Positions 27,001-39,000 of a stretch of 64,000 nucleotides of DNA are shown here, piece by piece. Location of the stretch: the NCBI GenBank assembly GCA_036874045.1, contig CM072335.1:28651501-28715500 (forward strand), in the 5' to 3' direction. Under the pieces are notes generated by a model. That model made no database searches. It was not told where the DNA came from and saw only the letters and a program-made list of their open reading frames with translations. The first letter of the stretch is position 1; every line of letters starts with the position of its first letter. Source of the stretch: Cymodocea nodosa (taxonomy: Eukaryota > Streptophyta > Magnoliopsida > Alismatales > Cymodoceaceae). The position numbers were made by a program, and so were the translations under genes.

Positions 27001-30000
27001 GGGATGTCCTAGGTATTTCTTAGGTATTGAGTTTACCCATCAGAAAGAGAAGATAGTGTTGTCACTGAGGAAGTTTGCACTTTATCTTCTGTAAGAGACA
27101 GAATTTATAGGATGCAAACCAAAAAGTTAACCCATTGATCAGAATCCAACATTTTGGGATGGTTCATCACACATGTATGAGGATGTTGGTTGACAGAGGT
27201 AAATGTTTAGGAAACTCACTTATCTGTGACACATCCAAGCATATTCTATGTTGTTGGGTTACTCAGCCAATTCATGCATGAGCCTAGCGTGATTCGTTGG
27301 AATGGTGTCTTATGTATATTAGCTTACATTAAAGGCATTCTTAGCCAAAGTCTGACTTACAAGAAACATGGTTGACTGTAGAGGCCTTCTTAGATTCTAC
27401 TTATGTTGGTGATAGTAGAGATCATGAATCCACAACTAGTTATTGTACTTATATGGAAGGATACCTAAAGAAGTAAAATGTACAATGTAGTGTCAAGATC
27501 CATTGCAAAAGTAGAGTATCATTCTATAGCACAAATGGCATATGAATTAGTGTGGCTTAGAACTTTCTTGATTGAACTAGGTTTTTCTATGGCTACTCCT
27601 ATAGCTATTCATTATGATAATTAAGCAACAATCTTATTTTCCATGAATGCACAAAACAAATTGAAATTGATTATCATGTGACTTGGTGATGGAGTCATTC
27701 ACACTTCATACACTTAATTAATGGAGCAGTTGGTAGACATCTTTACAAAAGGATTAAGTGTTGGTGTATTTGAATTATGTAACAAGCTAGACATGATCAA
27801 CATCTATGCTCGAAATTGAGTGTGGAGTTATTATTATTATCGATTGTTGTCTCTTATATGGATATCTACATAAGAAGACTATCTCTATATATGGATTATA
27901 CTTGAATGTTGTTAAATTAATCACCATTTTCCCTCTTTAATCACAACATTACATTTAGTGACAAGGAGCAAATTTGAAAGGTAAAACTCATCCCTAGTGG
28001 TGGACATCGACATACAATTTTCCACTATAATTCTGGTGAGAGAAGGCCACTGATAGCATAATTGGATCCCTTTAGAGTGTTTAAAGGCATTACATGAGGT
28101 AAAGGTAAACAAGGTTTTGGGGATGCTCAAACACATTTAGTTTTTGTAGAAGTTGATAAGATCTTTTTTTTTAAATCAAAATCCACAGCTTATATATGGG
28201 GTGGGGTCCTAGAAACAAACACAGTATACCAGATCATCATCATTGAAGAAAAACAACCAAAACTAGCTTATAACACACTCAACATGTGGGAATCACCCAA
28301 CCATTCAGAATGTGGTGTCCTCTGATTTTCTTGGAGAGTTCCTCATACTTCTCAAATCTGCAGTGTCTTTTGGTAATGATACCCTCCTTAGCCAAGAGAT
28401 CGGCCACCTTGTAAACTTCCTCAAAAATATGCTTAAATGAAAAAGATTGTGAGATGTATCACACAAGTGGACACCAAAACTGCAAGACAGAGCTGGCCGA
28501 ACATCTTTCTTCCTTGATGACAACATATAACACCTTTGAATCCACTTCCACCTCTACTTGGTAGAGATCTATTGCTTTTTCAATACACATCTACAAGCCC
28601 ACAAATAGTGCTCTTGATTCAGCATAGATGGGATGGGACCCAACTCTTCAAAAGTGTGGTGAAAGGCTGCAATCATTTTGCCCCAGCTGCATCTGAGGAT
28701 TCCGCCACTTGCCTTGTCCCTTTGATCAGCAGCACCATCAGTATTTAGTTTAAATTTGCTATCATTTGGATGTTCCCAGCAAATTCATTTCATCTTCTTA
28801 TTCTTCATTACTGTTTGCAGTCCAGAGATATTAATGGCCTGACACAACTCCTCTAGATCTCGTTTGATATTCCTCTGTATGATTAATAAGGAAACAAGCC
28901 TTCCCTCAAACATCACCTTGCACCTAGCTTTCTAACACTCACATCAACCACAACTTTTTTCTATATCTTCCCTCCCTATTTTCCAGTATATCCCAGGGTC
29001 TTTGATACATAGCTCTTCCATTGTGAGGGGTTGTTTAACTGGGATTGGAGTAATTTGTATTGCCAGATCCTGTACATTAAAACCTACTCTCCCTCAAAGA
29101 ACAAGTAGTCACTGTTGTCCACACCTTTTCCAACATTACAGCAAGAGCACATGGAAGCCAAACTAAAATCCCTTCGTTGAACCTCCATTTCAAAGGGGAG
29201 TGCCTTGTGAAAGAACCCCTAAAGATAAAATATTTTAGTGGGTATATATTTATTCCATAATCCATCATTCTAGGATTGATGATTGGTTTTCCTTCTTGTT
29301 GCTTCCCAAGCCATTCTCAATGAGATCTGCCCATCTTTTGTAAGCAGCCAATGGAATGAATCTGGCTCACCTGAGATGCAAGAAATTTTGGCCACCATCT
29401 TAGCTTTCAATTTCAGGTTTAGATTAAGATTATGCATCAAATCCTTATCGCTAGCAATGTCTGCAACAGTGAGGTGCTCCCATCCAACGTTCTGGACTCA
29501 ACCATTTAATAGGGGACGTTGATCAAGCCACCAATCCTCCCAAATGTTAACATTGCCTTTGCCCCCATTCCACTGAGCACATTTAGTTACTTTCCACCAA
29601 GCTTGGAGTAAGCCATTCCACCTTGAGAAAACACCATTGGCTGTCATTGGGTTTTAAAGCTCCAACATGCGCATGAGCAAATTTAGACCATATGTTCTTT
29701 CCATGATTTGCCTGTCATGCCAATTTCATTCTAAAGGTTGTCACAACCTCTTTGAGGTTATGAATCCCCAGACTGCCTTCATGAATAGCTTAGATATCTT
29801 GTCACAGCTCACCCAATGCCTCTTTCTCTGATCATCTGAACTCCCCCATAAGAAATTTGTAAAGTCTTTGGTTTTTGTTCACCACATCCTTAGGAGTATC
29901 TACAATGCTATGAAGAAATATAGGGGTGCTAGAAAGAACATGTTTAATCAACATCAGTTTTTCCCCTGGGGAGAGGATTGCTGCCTTCCATCCTGCAAGT

Positions 30001-33000
30001 TTTTTCTGTATCTTTTGCACCAGATCATCAAAATGTCGGGCCTTTGGTTGGCCCTTAAATATCGGGCAACCCAAATATTTAAAGGGAAGAAAGGCTCTGC
30101 TTATACCAATAATTTCAGCAATCATAGAGTTCATCATATCTGAGCTTGTCTTACCAACCACAAAAAAACTTTTGGTTTTGTTAACTTTCTAGCCGGTGCA
30201 CTGTTAGTACTCCAACAAGTTCATGATTTTCAAAATGCAACCTCATCTTCCGTTAAGGAATAGAATAGTGTCTTTTGTGTAAAGAAGATGATTAATTCTC
30301 ATCTCCCTAGAATTGTTTGACATAGCTTTCCTGGGCAAAAGATCATTAAGATTTCTGCTCAGAATTTCTTCCATGATAATAAAAAGCAATGGGGACAAAG
30401 GGTCTTCTTGCCTTAAACCCCTTAATGACTTGAAGAAAGCTGTTGATTCTCCCCCATTAAGACAGAAAATGGAATAGACTCAACACAATTTTTGATTAGG
30501 TTTATAGCTTGTGGACAGAAACCAAACTGCTGCATAAGAATGTATAAAGTGTCTCACTCAACCCTGTTGTATGTTTTCTCCTTGTCGAGGTTTAATATGA
30601 CATTACCACCCCAATGCCCTCTATCAATTTCTTGGATAAGATCTTGGGTCAAAGCCACATTGTCAAACATGCTTCTATCATGAATGAATGCACTCTAATT
30701 TTTAGAAATGAGCTTTTCCAGCAGCTACCCAATTTGATTTGCAAAGATTTTTGCAATCACCTTCTATTTTACATTGCATAAATTGATTGAACCAAAGTCG
30801 TTGAACTCACTCGAAATGTTAACTTTTGGAATATGTGCAATGAATGACACCCTCCAGACATTATCCAACCTGCCTCTTCTAAAGAAATGCTGAACCACAG
30901 CCATCATATCACCTCCAACTAGATCCCAACATACTTGAAGAATTCAGGAAAGAAACCACCTGGTCCTGGTGCCTTATTTTTTTCCATGGAGAAAATCGTC
31001 TGTTTAATCTCACTAGCTATTGGAATGGTACATAAATTTATGTCGTCTTGTGAATCCAACACCCTTGGAATCTTAGATATGAGGTTGTCCTTAATGAAAT
31101 GATTTTTAGTTGTAAGAAGTTTGACAAAGAAGTCTCTTCCATCTTCCCTCAACCTCTCTGGCGAATTCTAATACTTCTCCTTCCTAAGCATTCCTTCAAA
31201 ATAGTTAACTATTTTCCTTCTGTTTACAATCATGTTAAAGTATCAGGTGTTTCTGTCTCCCTCCCTAAGCCATTTTAGCTTAGCCTTTTGAGCTAAGAAG
31301 GTTTTCCTATGCAGATCATTAATGGTCAAGTCCACCTTCAACCTTTGAAGAAGATCAAAATCATCAGCCCTCCAGTTTGTTTGCAGCCTTTTCTCCACTG
31401 CTTCTAACTTAGAGAGAAAAATATTTCTGAAGACCTCTTTGTCCTAGCATTTCAATCTTGTATTGAGATTCTTGAGCTTTGTGCTAACAAGTATTAAAGG
31501 ATCAACAACCAAAGGAGCATGCAATACAGATGCTATTATATCCTGGAATGCCGTGTAGGAAGACCACATGTTTTGGAATCTAAAAGTGGACTTAATTCCC
31601 CTGTTATTATCTTTGTCTTTGATCACCAAACGAGAGTAGTATGAGAATAATACAAGGTAGATATTCCACAATGAGATCCTTTTGTTCAGCCAAAGTATTG
31701 TTCATAAACACTCTATCAAGCCAGCTATACTTTCTGTTTGTTCCCATCTGGTTATTGCACCAGGAAAAAAGTCTCCTACATGTTGAGGCTCATCAATCTC
31801 CAGATCATTAATAACATCATTAAACTCACCTGTACGTCTAGAGCTGCCTCCTACCATGTTAATAGTCTCTTTCATTGTTCGTATGACATTAAAATCTCCT
31901 ACTATAAGCCATGCCTTGCCATTGTTGTGCATCTTAATTTCACACAGGGATTCCCACAAATTTCTTGAAGCACTAACACCGCAAGCAGCATATGCTGCAG
32001 AAAAATGGAAGCCTTCCCCATCTTGATACTGTATATTGCAAGAAACTGCTTGATCCTCATCTTTCAGTAGTTGGACTTGCACTTCACTATCCCAAAAGAG
32101 CCAGATCTTCCATCTATTCCCACCACATAGCCAATTATTGAAACTAAAGAAATCAGCTATTGAGCTTGCCACCTCTGTCAAAATAAATGGTTCTAAGACA
32201 GCTACCAACTTGATTTTGTTTTTCCTTATAAGGTTTTTGACATGACTTTTGGTGGCCTTGTTCCCAAGGCCCCTACAATACCACTTTTATAATTGAAAAT
32301 TCACCACAAAATGATCTTGATCTACCCATTGTTGTAAGGGAAGGTAAAAAAAATCTACCACTATCTATCCCATATCATGCTCTCTCTTTTTTCGGTCACA
32401 TATGAATGGGGCATCCTCAAATAAGAATTACTTTTTATTGTATGCTTATGCTAGTGAAAGTTTCCTACTTCTGCATAACTATCATTACCATTGGGCTTAC
32501 AAAGTAACTACTGTTTTACTTCAAGCATTGCTTACTGCTTGCTGACCAGCAGAAGCACATTAGATTTACAAGTACAACGTCTTCACAGAGCTGCACATGA
32601 TTTTACTAGAAGAATGACCAAAGAACGCATCTATCAAATCTCATTTGGTGCTCATGCTACATGGCCCTAGTTTATAATATTGTGACACTTTAAATATGAA
32701 AGTTCCCATTAATGTGGAAAGCAGCGTATCATGTCACCTTATCTCCCACCAATAGATGATGAACAACTTGGAAGAGTTCTTGGAGCTTTGATCTGATATG
32801 AATTTCTGCATTTTCTTGAACTGGTCCTTTGTCATACCATCATAGTATCTATGAGCCCTCTCCTTTTCAAGAGCAAGTGCAATGCCCATGTCAAGTTTGA
32901 AGCCATCATTGATCACAAACTTATACATGAACACCAAATCCCTGTTGTTCCTAAGCATGGCTATGGCAACCTCTTTGGCTTTCTTCACCACCTCATTGTT

Positions 33001-36000
33001 ATCAATGATGTGGTTAACAAGTCCCCACTTCTTTGCCATCTTTGCTATTATCGACATCGCAATAAGAGATACCTCCCGAGCTCTGTTTGACCCAATGATG
33101 TGGGAAAGCCTTTTATGAAAGCCTCTAGGAAGGAAATATGCCAAATCTAGTGTGGGTATCTATGAACTTGGCATCCTTCCCAGCCATGAGAACATCACAA
33201 GTGAGTGCAATCTTGAATCCCATAGTGATGGCATACCCATTGATGGTGCCAACTATTGGTTTCCAACACCATCATGTTGTCTCTTACGAAAAACTTTACC
33301 ATTCGTTTTATATCTTTGCCTTATCTATATTCTCTTAGTTAATCCTCAAGAACTACCAAAAGGCACTTCAAACACATTGAAAGGTTGCTATGAATTAGGA
33401 GATGTAGATCTTAATATCTCATGGTACATGAGATTTGGTCTCTCAACCTGAATAAATTAACATAGTCACCTATGGGTAGATGTTTCCAGTCAAGTACAAG
33501 CTAGATGGAACAATAGATAGATATAAAGCTTCATTTGTTGCATAAGATTTTATGCAAGAATATAGAATTGACTATGTACAGACCTCACTTGTCTCAACTG
33601 AAATTTATTCAAGTATTGCTTTCTTTTTCTGTAAATTAGTCCTAGGCACTTGTGCAACTAGTTTTTTTTTTTTTTTAGTAGTGATTTTTCAGAATAGGTA
33701 TTTATGAAACAACCTCTTAAATATGTTGCCCAAAAAGAGGATCATGTTTGCTTGCTACAGAAGACTATCTATGGACTCAAGTAGAGTCCACATGCTTGAT
33801 TTGAGAAGTGCAGTGGTATTATTATGATTGGTGGTTTTTAGCAATACATCACAGATCATTCAGTATTTTATAGGACAAACATAGCTATTATGATACTTGC
33901 AATATATGTAGATGATATTCTGCTCATTGATAGTGACATTACAAGTATTCAACAAATAAAAGACTATCTTCAAAATCATTTTGTCACCTAAGACATGTGC
34001 CAACCTAGGTATTTACTGGGTATTGAATTTGCATATATTAAAGACAAGATGATGTTGTCTCATAGGAAGCACACATGGATCTCCTACAGAAAACTGGTCT
34101 ACTTGAATGTAAGTTTGAATCTACCTCAATAGACTAGACCCTGAATTTCTAGGACAAGTCATCACCTGTGTTGGAAAATCTTGGTATATACAAAAGATTC
34201 ATTGGAAAACTAATATATCTGATTGTTACATGTCTAAACATTGCTTACACTGTTGGAGTATTCAATTCGTTTATACATGAGTGAAAGATAGTACATTGGT
34301 AAGGGGCCTTACGAGTTCTAATATCAAAAAGGCTCTTGATAGAGGGCTGATATATAAAAGACATAACCTTGCACACATAGAGGCCTATTCAAATTTTGGT
34401 TAAGTGACAAAGAAGACCAAAAATCTATTTCAGGATATTACACATATGTTGAAAGTAATCTAGTCACTTGGAGAAACAAAAAATAGAATGTTTCATAAAG
34501 ATCTAACACAGAGGTAGAATATCAAGCTATGACACAAATTGCATGTGAGATGATGTGACTACACTCCCTATTGATTGAGTTTGGGTTCCCTATTAGTGAG
34601 CTCATGTTCATGTATTGTGATTATCAAGTTGCCATCTTTATTCTAAATAATCCAACATTCAATGAGAGGACCAAGCACAAAGGTGGATAGCCATTGTTCG
34701 AGACATGGTCATAAAGGGCATTGTCTCCACACCGTACACTTAGTCATATGATTAGCTTGCATATATTTTCACTGGGGACTGGGTGTAGCTAAAGGCCTCT
34801 ACTAGTGATGAATGTATACTTGTAAGGGGTGAGGAGCCTCTTCTTGGACAGCGAATTAACCATCTTAACAAAATTAACTCTGACTCTTAATCGTAGAGAC
34901 ATTTTCAAAAACAAATGACATAAGTATACTTTCAATGCAAGAATCATCAAACTTATTCTTAAAGAATTTGAGATGCAAAGAGCATAGCATTAGCAAAAAC
35001 CAAATATTTCTTAGTGAATGGAACAAAATACCTATAACCCCCCCCCCCCCCCATTAACTTCAAGAGCATCCAACAAAGACATGTTTAATAAAGTAAGGTG
35101 TTAGTTTGTTAAGATTAAAAGTTAGATCTTAGACAAAGGCAACAATAACAACAATTTGAGTTATAATCTCACTATGTAAGGTTAACCACATAAATTCTTT
35201 TCTTTTAAGAATTTCTATCTATTCTTAAAAATTAATTTAAATTACATGATTTAAATCTTTTCTTAGAATTCCTAACCAAGTAATTTTAAGTCTACTTCTA
35301 CTTCTTTTATTTTTTCTAGACTAATAATTCTTCCCTCCCAACTGATGCACTCCTTGGTCTCTTAAGAACGAAACAAAATCAACTAAGCTAATTTTCTCTT
35401 ATCCACAATAGATGTAATTCCTATTCTATTCCTAATAAAATTATTTTTAGTTTATCCCTTATAATATTACCACCAATCCATCTAAGCATTCATATCTTGG
35501 CAACATTAATTTTTTGTATATGGCTATGCTTTAATCTTCATTTTTCAACCTGATCTCTTCTTGGGATCACTTCTAAATTTGTTGTCCACTCTCTTTGATA
35601 ATCATATTGTTTGTTCTTTGTACTGTTTTGTTTTATTTAATGAATGCATTTCCTTGACTGTATACAAAAATGCATTCTTATTTTTAAACCCAACTTCATT
35701 GGTGAATAGAGGAAAAAACAGATAAAATACTCCAAAAAACTTTTAGGTGCAATTAACCTAAAAAAGAAAGAAGTGGAAAATAAACAGCGAATCACCTCTA
35801 TACAGAGGCCATAGTTCAGGATTGCGCCTGTGATGTAAAAGAAGATTCATTAAAAACATTTGTAGAGAACACACAATCAAAGGCAGATTGTCATTTCAAG
35901 AATGTGAATCAATGATCAGACCTCATCTCCTGCTGATAACGTCGAAACACCGAGTCATTAAATACATGAATGACCATTCTAAAGTGAAGATTGTCGTTTG

Positions 36001-39000
36001 ATAGTGAATCAATTTTGTGGAAATTAGGATAGCACTTGAAACCAGCTGAATAACGTCTTTGTCTCATCAAGCGAATAAGTTCCTGTCCATAAATTTTAGC
36101 TTGTAAGGGAGTGGACAGATCATAAAAATCCTCAGTCCGTGTAATTCTGTTGATAAAAGCATGAGTCCTAAACAAATAAAAGTTGGAGATAAACAGTTTT
36201 CACAACAAGAAAGAAAAATATCACACCCTGAAAATAAAAAGTAGAAGATAGGAATGGACAAAACATGTGAAAAATGCAGAATAACTTATAGTTCATAATT
36301 CTACTATGTGAGGTTGGTTACATGAATCATTTTCTTCCAAATATTTCTATCTACTACCTTAATTTTCAGTTAAATTACATAAATTTAAATCTTTTCTCAA
36401 AATTCCTAGCCAAATAGTTTTAAATCTACCTTTACTTCTTTTAGTTTATTCTTTCCAATCAACTAACAATAAATCTCCATGGTCCTTGGGCTAGGAGGAG
36501 CACCTTTTTCTGTAAAGTCTCCAGTGACATAGCTGCTCTTACTAAAATGTCCTGCATTGCACTATCAATTATTTCATAAAAGACCTTTTTATCAAGACGT
36601 GCTCCAGAAAATCCTGCCTGCAGTCCATTTTGCTACCCATAGTCTAGGTCTTTGAACCCCACAAAATGAGATTAAGACACTAATTGTTGCTGTTGTGGTG
36701 TTGTTATTTTAGCATTTAGGCCAAGCTTTCTCAAGCATCGTATTCATTAGAAGAAAGGCAGTTATTATTAATAGTCAACATCTCTGTATCTACCACCAAC
36801 TAATTCTACCCACCTCCAAACTGCTAAGCAAAAGAAAAATTCTAGCAGAAATTAGTGGAATGTAAAAAGTACCATATGTTAGGTTCTTTACAAAGATGTT
36901 TTAGAGCCTACAAATATGCACAACAGAAATGGAAATAGAAAAAATGAGAAAAAGAGCAATGGGGAGAAGAGTGAAGATTCAGGTATCCCCAAGTGCAAGA
37001 ATTGATACTTCCAAAGAAAAATAGCAACACGACGGAGCCAAGAAACCACCTTGCCACTCTTGCATGGTACTCAACATCAGTTTTGTATCATGTATTAGTC
37101 TTAAACAACAACAAATTGAGCCATAAGCCCACTATCATGTATTAGTCTTTAGGAAAAAAAAATTGTATTGAGTGTCAATGGAAATGGTGTGAAAAAACAG
37201 AAATATCAAATTTCAGTTGGAAAACCTTGAATTCTAACTTGAATATTTAGGAAAAGTTAAAGACATGATACACAACAAACTAATTGAATTTAATTTTGAG
37301 GCATTTTTTGATAACTATGTGTCCTAGATATTACATATTGATGTTTACAATCAAGATAACAATGGAGAACTTGATATTTTTTATCATAAAAGTACACATC
37401 AATTAAATGGAATTAATAGTTGGATCAATTTGAAAATTGCAATCAAAATAAGTGCATAACTAAAATGAACATTTCTGCACAGATCATAAAAATCTATAAA
37501 TCATGTTGAGTTAGACATTATGTTGCCACTATATGGGTGGATAAATGGATCCTAGGATCCATATATCTCTAGCTTGTATATATGTACTCCTTAGTAATAG
37601 AATGAACCCTCTCTCTTCCCCAAAAATCTAAGGGCGTGTTAGTGCATGACGGAAAATTCTGACGGAAAGGAAAAAGAAAATTATGACGGAAAGGAAATGG
37701 AAAATTTGTAACGGAAAGGAAAAGGAAAATTCTGAGAAGGGTTTAGTGCAGGACGGAAAATTCTGATGGAAATTCTGACAAAAGTTTATTACAACTAATA
37801 TTCGAAAAATACAAATACATCTTAATTGAAATATTACAATACGAAATAATATCATCTAGTTCTTCCATCCCACATTGCCATCATCATATCTTCTCGCATC
37901 TTATCTGCCATTTCTTTTCTTTGTTCTTGAGTCATTCAAACCTGAGCATTGCTTTCTATATGTATCTCTCCCATTGGTTGTATGTCATCAATAATATTTA
38001 ACTTTTTCAACTCATCTAGCAGGTCCTCAAGTAAATCTTCTTTATCAGTCTTACGAATTCCGTCAGGCACGAGAGAGGGAGAAAAATTTTCTGAATGGAG
38101 GCGATCGGAAATTTTCTGACGGTAAAGGAAATTTTTGGATTTTATACAACGGTAAAATCCGACTTTCCTTTCCGTCAAGTGTAATGCACACTAACAACAT
38201 TCTGACGGAATTCAATAATTTTCCTTTCCGTCAGCTGAATTCCGTCAGGCACTAACCCCCCCTAAGACACACAAATCAAATATAAAATCAGAAAATAAGA
38301 TAAAATCAGTATGGAAATCAAAGGGAATGAGAAAAAATTTGAATATTATACCAGTTTTTGAACAAATATATAAAAACCCTTGGAATAAGGTTAAGGATTG
38401 AACAAGAGAAATACATACCAAGAAAACTTCATAAAAAGAAGTGTCAGTCCTATCAGAAAGCATTATTCATTCAAAGAAGATTAGAGAAGGTCCAAAGGAA
38501 AAACACCATGGAGATCTAATGGAGAGGAGAAAGGAGAAAAGTTGCAACAGCAAGGAATATAACTTTGATTTCATGTTGAACTTTGGTCTGATGAAAAAGG
38601 GAAATATGTCAGACTTCAATGGAAATTTTAGTGGAAGTTTGGTAAAATCATAGTTCACAAAAAAGGTCTAAAAAATAAGAATTTCAATATGAAATTTTAA
38701 GACAAGTTAAAGTAATAAAAATACACATCCAGCAATAATCAAAAATAATTTTTTAAGCAATTATGAAATTAAAAATGCATTACACAAAGTCTTTAAATAC
38801 AATAAAAAGACGATATACTACAAGAGAAATATTTTTAATAACAATAATAACCCTTGTCATAATCCTACTAATGGGGTTGGCTACATAAGTTCTTTTCTTT
38901 CAAATATTTCTACCAGTAGTCAAATCTTTGATTAAATTACATAAATTTAAATCTTTTCTCATAATTCATAATAACTAGTTTTAGGTTTTCCACTACAAGA

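Larger units (their letters stand above)
25867..35795. other. RLG1 intron 13, 9.9 kb transposon trap
   Basis: The largest intron. It contains, left to right, a copia 3' fragment, a nearly complete L1-type ORF2, an enoyl-CoA hydratase pseudogene, a second copia 3' fragment, a C run at 35038-35052 and an RTE LINE 3' end. The stretch 25900-26860 is unassigned. Confidence 0.8.

Noticed and set aside
35038..35052. Poly-C runs (here, near 24024 and 43101) as regulatory i-motif sites
   Set aside because: Isolated homopolymers in non-conserved intron DNA; may also be length-error prone. Kept only as a note.
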